64,000 bases of DNA. Origin: Vampirovibrio chlorellavorus (GTDB lineage: Bacteria; Cyanobacteriota; Vampirovibrionia; Vampirovibrionales; Vampirovibrionaceae). Location: NCBI GenBank assembly GCA_903866275.1, contig CAIPMU010000014.1, forward strand, positions 1 to 64,000, written 5' to 3'. The translations under genes and the position numbers were made by a program. The stretch's first letter is position 1. Each line of letters starts with the position of its first letter. Under the pieces are notes generated by a model. That model searched no databases. It was not told the DNA's origin and was given only the letters and a program-made list of their open reading frames with translations. Below are positions 1 to 8,553 of this stretch, one piece after another.

Positions 1-123
1 CAAGTGGAGCGCGGTTTCGCTTGGCTAGACGGCTTTCGCAGACTGGTGACCCGTTGGGAATATTACCCTGAAATCTACCATGCGTTCCTCTCTGTCGCCA
101 TTATTTGCATCCTACTGCGCTAG
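1..123 (+). pseudogene. C-terminal end of an IS5-like transposase (cut by window edge)
   Basis: Frame 1 reads in from the left edge and ends with TAG at 121-123. The roughly 40 residues contain RGFAWLDGFRRLVTRWEYYP, which is the C-terminal signature of IS5-family DDE transposases (F-W-x-x-x-R-R-L-x-x-R-x-E). The final stretch AFLSVAIICILLR is also typical of that family. The rest of the gene is outside the window, so it cannot be told whether it is intact. It sits at the left of the island cargo described below. The family call rests on motif recognition only. Confidence 0.75.
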
Positions 124-143
124 TTTTGCAAAGGGTTCTAGGG
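1..143 (+). mobile_element. Right end of an IS5-family insertion sequence
   Basis: The transposase tail ends at 123 and is followed at once by TTTTGCAAAGGGTTCTAG (124-141). A short sequence directly after the stop codon is where the right terminal inverted repeat of an IS5-type element is expected. The matching left end is outside the window, so the repeat cannot be verified and the exact boundary is a guess. From 144 to 353 nothing recognisable is seen. Confidence 0.4.
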
Positions 144-353
144 AAAATTCTTTCAAAGTTGGTCCACGTTATAGGATAGAAGATGCCGCTTGATAATCTG
201 CGAAGGCTGTAATTCGAAATAGCAGATCTAAAAGTTCAGGCAAATGAGATGCTGAACTGGGGTGTGCTGGTCGGATTTTAATGTTTATAAAACTAAAAAG
301 ATAACTAAGCGCGTGGCAACACCTTCAGCCGGAACTGCTTCATTAGCCCTCTT

Positions 354-689
354 TTAAAGCTTTTTGGGAACAATTTTCACAAGAGAGGGTATCTCATGGC
401 AATAAACTATCTCATCAAAGGCACAGTAGCCAGCAAACTCGTCTTCTATTAGCAAGACACTGCCAACCCCAAGGACTTGTTGTTGATTGTTCTTACAAAC
501 TAATTGGATTTCTAAAGAGTCGGACAAGTTGCGAGAGGTAGAACTAAGAACCTCTCCCTTAATGGAGACTTCAAACTTTCCATCATACGGATCTGCTGAA
601 GTATCTACTAGAATGCCACATATAGTGATGCCATATGCTTGCTCAATGTTCTGCATACGTTCGTACGGTATGACTTGTTGTTTCAACAT
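354..689 (-). CDS. Hypothetical protein, 111 aa
   Basis: This is a 111-residue protein with no family I recognise. The start ATG at 689 is well supported: the minus strand reads TAGGAGCAAT directly before it, a good Shine-Dalgarno at normal spacing. The composition is that of a soluble mixed alpha/beta protein, with a predicted beta-rich middle and no membrane segment or signal peptide. It is divergent from hsdM (starts at 906) and lies between an IS remnant and the restriction operon. It may be island cargo of unknown role or a regulator of the neighbouring operon, but no helix-turn-helix is evident. Confidence 0.6.
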   Translation of the reverse strand: MLKQQVIPYERMQNIEQAYGITICGILVDTSADPYDGKFEVSIKGEVLSSTSRNLSDSLEIQLVCKNNQQQVLGVGSVLLIEDEFAGYCAFDEIVYCHEIPSLVKIVPKKL

Positions 690-905
690 ATTGCTCCTAG
701 CTGAAGTATTAATGGGAGGAATCGTAGCACAGCGGTAGCTGCTCAGCTAGGTGGAGTGAATCCTATTCCACTAAAGTGGCTATTTGCCATGGCAACTATG
801 GGTAAAAGGGGTTAATGGTGCCTCTCCTCTCTCTTTGTCGTATTATGAGGAACCTTTAATGGTGATATCTATAGTCCCCAAAGCGTTTAACGTGGAGTCC
901 TCATT

Positions 906-2561
906 ATGGCTGGCGCCTCAAATCCTTCCAAGAACAAAACAGCCTCGTTAGGCTTTGAGCAGCAGCTTTGGCTGGCGGCGGATAAGATGCGCGGCCATAT
1001 GGATCCTTCGGAATACAAGCATATTGCCTTAGGGCTGATATTCCTGAAGTATATTTCGGATGCCTTTGAGGAGCAGTACCAGAAGCTGAAAGCCCAAGAA
1101 GACGAGGGCGCAGATCCCGAGCATAAAGACGAATATCAAGCGGATAACGTGTTTTGGGTGCCGAAAGAGGCCCGGTGGCAGTTCATTCTGGATAAAGCCA
1201 AGACCCCTGAAGTAGGTAAACTTCTGGATGAGGCCATGCTGGCCATTGAGCGGGAAAACGTTTCTTTGAAAGGTATTTTACCGAGGGATTACAACCGGCC
1301 TACCTTGGATAAGCAACGCCTGGGCGAGTTAATCGATCTGATTGGCAATATGGGGCTGGGCGATTCTGTCAGCCGCCAAAAAGATTTGCTGGGCCGGGTT
1401 TATGAATACTTTCTTGGGCGCTTTGCGAGTGCCGAAGGTAAGGGCGGCGGAGAGTTCTATACCCCGCCTTCCGTGGTTCAGGTTTTGGTGGAAATGCTGG
1501 AGCCTTACAAAGGCCGCATCTATGACCCCTGTTGTGGTTCGGGTGGTATGTTCGTACAGTCTGAGAAGTTTATTTCGGCGCATGGTGGCGGCCTTGGAGA
1601 TATTTCTATCTACGGACAGGAGAGCAACCCGACCACTTGGCGCTTGTGCAAGATGAACCTTGCCATTCGCGGCATTGATGGGGATATTGGCAAGCAAAAC
1701 GCCGATAGCTTCCACAATAACTTGCATAAAGACTTGGTGGCTGATTTCATTCTGGCCAACCCGCCCTTCAATATTAGCGATTGGGGCGGTCAACACTTGC
1801 GGGATGATATCCGCTGGCAACATGGTACCCCGCCGGTGGGTAATGCCAACATGGCTTGGGTGCAACACATGGTACACCATCTTTCCCCCCGAGGGTTTGC
1901 CGGATTTGTTCTGGCCAATGGTTCTATGAGTTCCAATACCGGTGGAGAAGGTGAGATTCGCAAAAACCTGATTGAATCCAATCTGGTGGATTGCATGGTG
2001 GCTTTGCCTGGACAGTTGTTCTATACCACACAAATCCCGGTTTGCCTTTGGTTTTTGGCAAAAGACCGCAGTAATGGGCTCATCAAGTACCCCTACAATG
2101 GCGATGCCAAGCTGAGGGATCGCCGGGGAGAAATCCTCTTCATTGATGCCCGCAAGCTGGGCTATCTGGAAGACCGAGTACACCGCAACCTGAGCAAGGA
2201 AGACATTTATAAAATTGCTGATGCTTACCACGCTTGGCGAGGCGAGCCACTCAAAGATCCCTACAGACTGGATGAGCAAGGCAATCCTTTTCAAACGGAG
2301 TTCCCGGAAGGCTATCGGGACATTCCCGGCTTTTGCAAAAGTGCTACGTTGGAAGAAGTGCGCCAGCATGGCCATGTACTTACACCCGGCCGCTATGTGG
2401 GAGCAGCAGAGGAAGAAGAGGACAGTGAACCCTTTGCAGAAAAGATGACTCATCTAACGCAAACTTTGAAAGAGCAAATGGCCGAAGGTGCTAAACTAGA
2501 CTTTGAAATTAAAAAACAATTAGCTAAAATAGGGTTTAGCCTGGGCGGGAATCAGACATGA
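906..2561 (+). CDS. hsdM: Type I restriction-modification DNA methyltransferase subunit HsdM
   Basis: The protein (551 aa) methylates adenine in the recognition site as part of the HsdM2S1 methylase and HsdR2M2S1 nuclease complexes, using S-adenosylmethionine. Visible marks are the HsdM N-terminal helical domain ([20 protein letters not shown] near residue 18), the SAM-binding motif [10 protein letters not shown] near residue 208 and the catalytic motif NPPF near residue 287. The length is normal for the family. The start has GGAG eight bases upstream. The stop overlaps the next start by 4 bases (ATGA type), so it heads a translationally coupled operon running to hsdR at 8466. The operon is unusual because toxin-antitoxin type genes sit between hsdM and hsdS. 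Confidence 0.97.
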   Translation: MAGASNPSKNKTASLGFEQQLWLAADKMRGHMDPSEYKHIALGLIFLKYISDAFEEQYQKLKAQEDEGADPEHKDEYQADNVFWVPKEARWQFILDKAKTPEVGKLLDEAMLAIERENVSLKGILPRDYNRPTLDKQRLGELIDLIGNMGLGDSVSRQKDLLGRVYEYFLGRFASAEGKGGGEFYTPPSVVQVLVEMLEPYKGRIYDPCCGSGGMFVQSEKFISAHGGGLGDISIYGQESNPTTWRLCKMNLAIRGIDGDIGKQNADSFHNNLHKDLVADFILANPPFNISDWGGQHLRDDIRWQHGTPPVGNANMAWVQHMVHHLSPRGFAGFVLANGSMSSNTGGEGEIRKNLIESNLVDCMVALPGQLFYTTQIPVCLWFLAKDRSNGLIKYPYNGDAKLRDRRGEILFIDARKLGYLEDRVHRNLSKEDIYKIADAYHAWRGEPLKDPYRLDEQGNPFQTEFPEGYRDIPGFCKSATLEEVRQHGHVLTPGRYVGAAEEEEDSEPFAEKMTHLTQTLKEQMAEGAKLDFEIKKQLAKIGFSLGGNQT

Positions 2562-2983
2562 TTGATATTTCATCTTTAGAAAATGCCATTAAACAATTAG
2601 AAATCAGCCTTTCCTATACTGAATCTGATCTAGCGGAAAAAGATGGAGGCATTGCTTTACAGTTTCGAGCGGCCTCAATTCAAGCTTTTGAATATACTTA
2701 TGAGCTTGCACATAAGATGTTAAAACGCTATTTGGAAGATACAGAGCCTAGCCCGGACTTGATTGAGTCAATGACATTCCAAGAATTGATCCGTACCGGG
2801 GCTGAGCGTGGGCTCTTACTGAACTCTTGGGATATTTGGAAAGCTTATAGAAAAGCAAGAGGGTCGACTAGCCATACCTATAATGAAGATTCAGCAGTCA
2901 GCGTTTTCTCTAACATTCCACAATTCCTTGAGGAAGTTCGTTTTCTTCGTGATCAAATCAATACAAGACAACAAGCCAAATGA
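2558..2983 (+). CDS. HepT-like HEPN toxin (HI0074-type nucleotidyltransferase substrate-binding protein)
   Basis: This 141-residue helical protein carries R101-GSTS-H106-T-Y108, an exact RX4HXY motif. That motif is the active site of HepT-type HEPN ribonucleases, and in characterised HepT/MntA pairs the Tyr is the residue AMPylated by the antitoxin. The N-terminal region (LENAIKQLE..., [17 protein letters not shown]) is typical of the HI0074 family. It overlaps hsdM by 4 bases and the next gene by 4 bases, so it is co-translated with both. The next gene begins with the cognate MntA-type domain. A role as RNase toxin held in check within the restriction operon is inference from the motif and order. 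Confidence 0.9.
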   Translation: MIDISSLENAIKQLEISLSYTESDLAEKDGGIALQFRAASIQAFEYTYELAHKMLKRYLEDTEPSPDLIESMTFQELIRTGAERGLLLNSWDIWKAYRKARGSTSHTYNEDSAVSVFSNIPQFLEEVRFLRDQINTRQQAK

Positions 2984-4578
2984 TCGACTTAAAACCTAAA
3001 GATTTTGAAATCATTGCAGATATTATTAAACGTTATGTGCCGGATAGAAGGGTTGTAGCGTTTGGCTCACGGGTAAAGTGGACAGCGAAAACAGGATCGG
3101 ATTTGGATCTTTGCGTAATTGGCAAACATCCATTATCTTTGCAGGAAATAGCGAGCCTTGAAGAAGCCTTTTCAGAATCTGATTTGCCCATGAAAATAGA
3201 TGTAGTGGATTGGGCAACCATTAGTGAAGAATTTCGGAAAATCATTGAAAAAGATGCCGTTGAAATCCAAAAGCCTGTTGAAAAGTGGCATTCCATCAAG
3301 CTTTCTGATGCTTGCGTGAAAAATGGTGGTATTCAAACCGGCCCATTTGGAAGCCAATTACATCAAAGCGATTATGTGGAAACAGGCACTCCAATTATTA
3401 CGGTTGAGCATTTAGGGGATAATCGAATCACTCGTCAAAATCTCCCTCTTATTACCGATGCTGACCGGGATAGGCTCAAAAAATACTCGTTAAAAGCAGG
3501 TGATATTGTTTTTAGTCGAGTTGGTTCTGTCGATAGAAGGGCCTTAGTAAGAAAAGAAGAAGATGGTTGGCTGTTTTCTGGACGCTGCTTGAGAGTAAGA
3601 CTAGATGAAACTAAAGCTAATCCTGCATTTGTTTCTTTTCAGTTTGGTCTTGAGTCATTTAAAGAGTATATTCGCTCAATCGCAGTTGGGGCAACTATGC
3701 CCAGCTTAAACACCCAAATATTGAGTGACGTGCAAATCATTCTGCCATCTCTTGCTGAACAAAAATCAATAGCCAATATCCTTTCTGCCGTAGACGACAA
3801 AATTGAACTCAACCGGCGGATGAACGAAACGCTGGAAGCCATGGCCAAGGCGCTGTTTAAAAGCTGGTTTGTGGATTTTGACCCCGTTCGTGCCAAAACC
3901 GAAGGCCGCCAGCCGGAAGGTTTGGCTCCTGAAATTGCCGCACTCTTCCCTGATGGGTTTGTAGAGAGCAAGATAGGTCAAATCCCTATAGGTTGGTCAA
4001 TTGCAAAACTCGGCGAAGAATTTAATTTGACCATGGGACAATCACCGCCGGGTGAAACCTATAATGAACTTCAAATTGGCTTACCTTTCTATCAAGGCCG
4101 TACAGATTTTGGATTTCGTTATCCTTCTCCAAGGATATATTGTTCAGCTCCTACCCGCATTGCCGAAACAGGAGATACGTTAATAAGTGTACGCGCCCCC
4201 GTTGGTGATATTAATATGGCTTTTGAAAAGTGTTGCTTAGGACGTGGCGTAGCAAGTGTTAGGCATAAAACAGGTGCAATATCATACACTTACTATTCGC
4301 TTATAAATATTCAATCTTCTTTTAACTCATTTGAAGCTGAGGGAACTGTTTTTGGCTCTATTAACAAGAAAGACTTTGAATGCCTATCATTAATTACGCC
4401 TACAAAATCTTTAATTGATGAGTTTGAAAATATTATCATGCCGATTGATCTCAAAATACGGCTTGCCTCTGAACAAATAACATCACTTATTCAAATCCGG
4501 GACACTCTCCTTCCCAAGCTGATGAGCGGTGAGATTCGCGTTCAGGAGGCAGAGGCCTTGGTGGAGGCTATTGCATGA
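2980..4578 (+). CDS. hsdS: Fusion: MntA-type nucleotidyltransferase antitoxin + HsdS specificity subunit
   Basis: Two normally separate proteins share one uninterrupted 532-residue frame. Residues 1-98 are a minimal nucleotidyltransferase with G29-S30...D41-L-D43, an exact GSX10DXD motif, and a third acidic residue near D75 (KIDVVD); this is the MntA antitoxin/AMPylase signature. Residues 99-532 are a full-length HsdS: two target-recognition domains (about 100-250 and 335-500) separated by conserved helical regions (AEQKSIANILSAVDDKIELN, then LFKSWFVDFDPVRAK), with a C-terminal helix ending LLPKLMSGEIRV. There is no Met, GTG or TTG at the junction with a ribosome site that would make a separate HsdS obvious. 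It overlaps the HEPN gene by 4 bases. The two halves recall an ancestral hepT-mntA-hsdS order in which the mntA stop was lost. Confidence 0.9.
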   Translation: MIDLKPKDFEIIADIIKRYVPDRRVVAFGSRVKWTAKTGSDLDLCVIGKHPLSLQEIASLEEAFSESDLPMKIDVVDWATISEEFRKIIEKDAVEIQKPVEKWHSIKLSDACVKNGGIQTGPFGSQLHQSDYVETGTPIITVEHLGDNRITRQNLPLITDADRDRLKKYSLKAGDIVFSRVGSVDRRALVRKEEDGWLFSGRCLRVRLDETKANPAFVSFQFGLESFKEYIRSIAVGATMPSLNTQILSDVQIILPSLAEQKSIANILSAVDDKIELNRRMNETLEAMAKALFKSWFVDFDPVRAKTEGRQPEGLAPEIAALFPDGFVESKIGQIPIGWSIAKLGEEFNLTMGQSPPGETYNELQIGLPFYQGRTDFGFRYPSPRIYCSAPTRIAETGDTLISVRAPVGDINMAFEKCCLGRGVASVRHKTGAISYTYYSLINIQSSFNSFEAEGTVFGSINKKDFECLSLITPTKSLIDEFENIIMPIDLKIRLASEQITSLIQIRDTLLPKLMSGEIRVQEAEALVEAIA

Positions 4579-5165
4579 GCGTAACAACCCCGCTTTTAAT
4601 TGTGATTGGTGGCCCCAATGGAGCAGGCAAAACCACGGCGGCCATGGCCGTATTGCCTGAAGCGCTTTCCTTGGTTGAGTTTCTGAATGCGGATGAGATT
4701 GCCAAGGGGCTTTCCCCGCTCAATCCCGGTTCGGTTGATATCCAAGCTGGCCGTCTTCTGCTAGAACGAGCGAACCACTTCCTTCAAAAGGGCACGCCCT
4801 TCGGCTTTGAAAGCACCTTGGCGGCATCCACCCCCATTAAGCTAATGAAAGCGGCCAAAGTAAAGGGCTATCAGGTGGTATTACTCTATTTTTGGCTATC
4901 CTCTCCCCAATTGGCCATGGAGCGAGTTCGGGAGAGAGTGAATAAGGGCGGGCATAACATCCCGGAAGCGGTCATTATGCGCCGCTATAACAGGAGTATC
5001 CAGAATTTAACCGCTAACTATATCCCTCTGGCCGATGTTTGGATGGTTTTTGATAACTCGAACGATAATCCTGCCCTGATTGCCGAGGGTGAGCAAGAAT
5101 CGGCAATGATTCACGTTTATAATGATAGTATCTGGCAGCAATTGATGAAAGGAGCCGAAACATGA
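4575..5165 (+). CDS. Zeta-toxin-like P-loop kinase/ATPase
   Basis: The 196-residue protein has a Walker A motif GGPNGAGKTT at residues 12-21. It continues as zeta toxins do: FLNADEIAKGLSP and a later conserved FESTLA segment, plus a basic helix (MERVRERVNKGGHNIPE) in the lid position. Zeta proteins phosphorylate UDP-N-acetylglucosamine, but many family members of this short AAA type have unknown substrates, so the toxin role is inference. No epsilon-type antitoxin gene is next to it. It overlaps hsdS by 4 bases (ATGA) and the next small gene by 4 bases, so it is a built-in member of the restriction operon. Confidence 0.85.
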   Translation: MSVTTPLLIVIGGPNGAGKTTAAMAVLPEALSLVEFLNADEIAKGLSPLNPGSVDIQAGRLLLERANHFLQKGTPFGFESTLAASTPIKLMKAAKVKGYQVVLLYFWLSSPQLAMERVRERVNKGGHNIPEAVIMRRYNRSIQNLTANYIPLADVWMVFDNSNDNPALIAEGEQESAMIHVYNDSIWQQLMKGAET

Positions 5166-5335
5166 GTCAATCCTCTGGGAACGCTTCTGGAAACGGGCAA
5201 TTCGGTGACATGCGGAAGAAAATCACGCAGGTCGCCACTAAAGCGCTCCGTGATGCTGCTAAATCATCTAAAGCTATCGCTGGTAGCAGTCTTAAGTCTT
5301 CAAAATCCGTTACAAGCAAACGTTCTGGCAAATAA
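5162..5335 (+). CDS. Small basic Ser/Lys-rich protein, 57 aa
   Basis: A short frame begins with an ATG that overlaps the stop of the zeta-like gene (ATGA) and encodes MSQSSGNASGNG..., ending in a Lys/Ser/Ala-rich tail (KSSKSVTSKRSGK). The 57 residues hold about a dozen Lys/Arg and almost no acidic residues, so it would be a nucleic-acid-binding or HsdR-interacting peptide if expressed. Translational coupling and the 32-base gap to hsdR support a real gene. Its function is unknown; a partner or inhibitor of the zeta-like protein is one possibility, and nothing in the sequence proves it. Confidence 0.65.
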   Translation: MSQSSGNASGNGQFGDMRKKITQVATKALRDAAKSSKAIAGSSLKSSKSVTSKRSGK

Positions 5336-5367
5336 AACGCTCTTGAACCCCAATTGAAAGAAGTCGG

Positions 5368-8300
5368 ATGTCATTTACTGAAAGCGTGGTGGAGGATGCC
5401 AACCTAGCATGGTTGGAAGAGCTTGGCTATGAAGTGGTTTTTGGCCCTTCCATAGCGCCTGAGGAAATGTGGGCCGAGCGGGACAAGTATGAGCAGACCA
5501 TTCTGGTCAATCGGCTGAAACGGGCTTTGGAAACCATTAATCCGGGCATCTCACCGGAGCTGATTGAGGAATGTATTCGCCAACTCAACCGGCTGGAGCT
5601 TCCGAGCCTGATTGAAACTAATCGGGCCTTCTATGACCTGCTGATTAATGGCGTTTCCCTGGAAACCCGGCGGGAAGATGGCACGTTGGGCTTTGTGCCG
5701 GTGCATCTGGTCGACTTTGAAAACCCGGAGAATAACAACTGGCTGGCTGTAAATCAGTTTACAGTAATCCAAGGCCCTAAAAATAGGCGTCCTGATATCG
5801 TTGTTTTCCTCAATGGCTTGCCGGTCGCTGTTATTGAGCTTAAAAACCCCGGAGATGAGAACGCCACAATTAATAAGGCGTTTACACAGCTTCAGAATTA
5901 CAAAAACGATATTTCCTCGCTGTTCCATACCAATGGCCTGCTAGTCATCTCAGATGGGATGGAAGCGCGGGTGGGAACTATCTCTGCTGACTTTGAACGC
6001 TTCATGCCCTGGCGCACCATAGATGGTCAAACCATTGCCTCCAAGGGTATCTCTGAACTGGAAACCCTCATCAAAGGGGTATTCAATCAGCGGGTATTTC
6101 TGGACATGTTGCGCCATTTCAGCGTTTTTGAAGATGACGGCAAGAAAATCATCAAGAAAATCGCAGGCTATCACCAGTATCATGCGGTGAATAAAGCCAT
6201 TGAGCGCACTATTGAAGCCACTCAAGGCGAACATCGGGCCGGTGTCGTTTGGCACACCCAAGGTTCAGGCAAGAGCCTAACCATGGCATTCTATTCTGGC
6301 AAGGTCATTCAGCATCCGGCCATGAAAAACCCCACGTTGGTGATTCTCACGGATCGCAATGATCTCGATGATCAGTTGTTTGGCACGTTTGGCAATTGTC
6401 ATGAGCTGCTGAGACAAAAGCCCACGCAAGCTGATGATCGGGATGATATCCGAAAGTTACTACAAACTGGCTCGGGCGGCGTTATTTTTACCACCATTCA
6501 AAAGTTTTCCTTGCTGGAAGGGGAAAAAGAGTTTCCCAAGCTATCTGAGCGCTCTAATATCGTGGTGATTGCGGATGAAGCACACCGGAGCCAGTACGGC
6601 TTTAAAACCAAAATTGATGCAAAGACCGGCGAAAAGTCAGTAGGCTTTGCCGCTATGATTCGCCAAGCCTTGCCCAATGCCTCTTTCATTGGTTTTACGG
6701 GTACTCCGGTTGCTGGCACCGATAAGAATACTCAGCAGGTCTTTGGGGATTATATTGATATCTATGACATTCAACGGGCTGTTGAGGATGGGGCGACCGT
6801 TCGCATTTACTATGAAAGCCGCCTAGCCAAAATTGAGCTGGATGAGAATGAGAAGCCCAAGCTCGATGAAGACTTTGAGGAAATAACCGAAGGCGAGGAA
6901 GATAGCCGCAAGGAAAAAGAAAAATCCAAGTGGTCTCGCATGGAAGCCTTGGTGGGCGCTGAAAAGCGGGTAGATCTCATTGCTCAGGATATTGTGACCC
7001 ACTTTGAAGACCGCACGGCGGCCATGGCCGGAAAAGGGATGATTGTAGGCATGAGCCGCCGGATTTGTGTGGCCTTGTACGAAGCAATAAAGACACTTCG
7101 GCCTCACTGGCATAGTGATGATGATACCCAAGGGGCCATCAAGGTCATTATGACGGGTTCCTCTTCCGATCATGAGAACTGGCAAAGGCATATACGAAGC
7201 AAAGACCGGCGAGATGCTTTAGCCAAGCGCTTGAAAGACCCTAAAGACCCTTTGAAGCTAGTTATTGTTCGGGATATGTGGCTAACTGGCTTTGATGCCC
7301 CCTGTCTTCATACCATGTATGTGGATAAGCCCATGAAGGGCCATAACCTGATGCAGGCAATTGCACGGGTGAACCGAGTCTTCAAAGACAAGCAAGGTGG
7401 CTTGGTAGTCGATTATATAGGCATTGCCGACCTCCTCAAGAAAGCCTTGATGGAATACACCGAAGGCGACCGCAAAGAAGCGGGCATCCCTATTGAGGAT
7501 GCGATTGCTATCATGCTGGAAAAGCTGGAGCTGGCTCGATATCTCCTCAAAGCTTATGACTATACCAAAGGCTTGGATGGAACACCTTCACAACGTTTGA
7601 CCTCTATCGCAGAAGCCATGGAGCATATTCTCGGGCTGGATGACGGGAAGCAACGGTTTATGCAGATTGTGTTGGAGCTTTCTCACGGCTTTGCTTTGGC
7701 CTCCACTACGGATGAAGCCATAGAAATCCGGGATGTGGTTGGATTCTTCCAGACTATCCGTGCGGCCTTTGCGAAAAGTACCGCTGGAACTGGTAAGACC
7801 ATTGAGCAATTGGATACCGCACTTCAGCAAATTGTTTCTAAAGCCGTATCCTCCACTGAGATTGTGGATATTTTCTCGGCGGCTGGCCTGAAGACCCCGG
7901 ATATTTCTATTCTCTCGGATGAGTTTTTGGCCGAAGTGCAAGGCATGGAGAAAAAGAACCTTGCCTTGGAACTCCTACGAAAGCTTTTGACCGATGCCAT
8001 CAAGACCCGCGCCAAAAAGAACGTAGTGCAGGCCCGCAAGTTTTCTGAGATGCTGGAAAGCGCCATTAAGCGATACTATGCCAAGCAAGTGGAAACCGCT
8101 CAAGTGATTCAAGAGCTGGTGGAGATGGCCAAAGACTTTCAAGCCGCCAGTCGTCGGGGTGATGAATTAGGTCTTCAAGAAGATGAAGCCGCCTTCTATG
8201 AGGCTTTAGAAGTGAATGAGAGTGCTGTTTTGGAGCTGGGCGATGAGATTCTCAAGACCATTGCACGGGAGTTAGTGGCCACTGTGAAACGCACGGCCAC

Positions 8301-8466
8301 AATTGACTGGACAAAAAAGGAAAGCGTCCGGGCAAAGCTTCGGGTCATGGTTAGGCGAATACTGAGGAAGTATAACTATCCCCCTGATAAACAAGAAGCC
8401 GCCACTCAGACGGTTTTAGAGCAAGCTGAAGCTTTGACTGAGGAAGAATTGGGAAGTTACGCGTAG
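5368..8466 (+). CDS. hsdR: Type I restriction enzyme R subunit (translocase/endonuclease)
   Basis: The 1032-residue HsdR cuts unmethylated DNA after ATP-driven translocation. Visible domains are an N-terminal PD-(D/E)XK nuclease (RPDIVVF then IELKNP near residues 141-160), an SF2 helicase with Walker A (TQGSGKS near residue 299), DEAH (near 402) and FTGTPV, the second RecA domain with the [10 protein letters not shown] and QAIARVNR motifs, and a helical C-terminal region for HsdM/S binding. The length is normal and no disruption is seen. The start follows AAGAAGTCGG. It ends the plus-strand operon and converges on zorD. Confidence 0.97.
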   Translation: MSFTESVVEDANLAWLEELGYEVVFGPSIAPEEMWAERDKYEQTILVNRLKRALETINPGISPELIEECIRQLNRLELPSLIETNRAFYDLLINGVSLETRREDGTLGFVPVHLVDFENPENNNWLAVNQFTVIQGPKNRRPDIVVFLNGLPVAVIELKNPGDENATINKAFTQLQNYKNDISSLFHTNGLLVISDGMEARVGTISADFERFMPWRTIDGQTIASKGISELETLIKGVFNQRVFLDMLRHFSVFEDDGKKIIKKIAGYHQYHAVNKAIERTIEATQGEHRAGVVWHTQGSGKSLTMAFYSGKVIQHPAMKNPTLVILTDRNDLDDQLFGTFGNCHELLRQKPTQADDRDDIRKLLQTGSGGVIFTTIQKFSLLEGEKEFPKLSERSNIVVIADEAHRSQYGFKTKIDAKTGEKSVGFAAMIRQALPNASFIGFTGTPVAGTDKNTQQVFGDYIDIYDIQRAVEDGATVRIYYESRLAKIELDENEKPKLDEDFEEITEGEEDSRKEKEKSKWSRMEALVGAEKRVDLIAQDIVTHFEDRTAAMAGKGMIVGMSRRICVALYEAIKTLRPHWHSDDDTQGAIKVIMTGSSSDHENWQRHIRSKDRRDALAKRLKDPKDPLKLVIVRDMWLTGFDAPCLHTMYVDKPMKGHNLMQAIARVNRVFKDKQGGLVVDYIGIADLLKKALMEYTEGDRKEAGIPIEDAIAIMLEKLELARYLLKAYDYTKGLDGTPSQRLTSIAEAMEHILGLDDGKQRFMQIVLELSHGFALASTTDEAIEIRDVVGFFQTIRAAFAKSTAGTGKTIEQLDTALQQIVSKAVSSTEIVDIFSAAGLKTPDISILSDEFLAEVQGMEKKNLALELLRKLLTDAIKTRAKKNVVQARKFSEMLESAIKRYYAKQVETAQVIQELVEMAKDFQAASRRGDELGLQEDEAAFYEALEVNESAVLELGDEILKTIARELVATVKRTATIDWTKKESVRAKLRVMVRRILRKYNYPPDKQEAATQTVLEQAEALTEEELGSYA

Positions 8467-8507
8467 GTCTTTAGTGGGCTACTAGACGACAGCTCTTCAC
8501 CCTATGG

Positions 8508-8537
8508 CCTTCTTTTAAAGAAGGGGCCTGCCCCTTC
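8508..8537. terminator. Overlapping hairpins between convergent hsdR and zorD
   Basis: Two perfect inverted repeats share bases: CCTTCTTTTAAAGAAGG (8508-8524) and GAAGGGGCCTGCCCCTTC (8520-8537, 8-bp stem, 2-base loop). They lie in the 87-base gap between two converging operons, the expected place for a bidirectional terminator. T-runs after the stems are short, so strength is uncertain. The overlap means only one stem can form at a time. Confidence 0.55.
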
Positions 8538-8553
8538 AAAGCTAAGCAGAATT

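Noticed and set aside
1329-2453. Long minus-strand open frame of 374 codons inside hsdM
   Set aside because: It lies antisense to a gene with clear methyltransferase motifs, has no ribosome site and encodes no recognisable domain; it is a by-product of codon bias.
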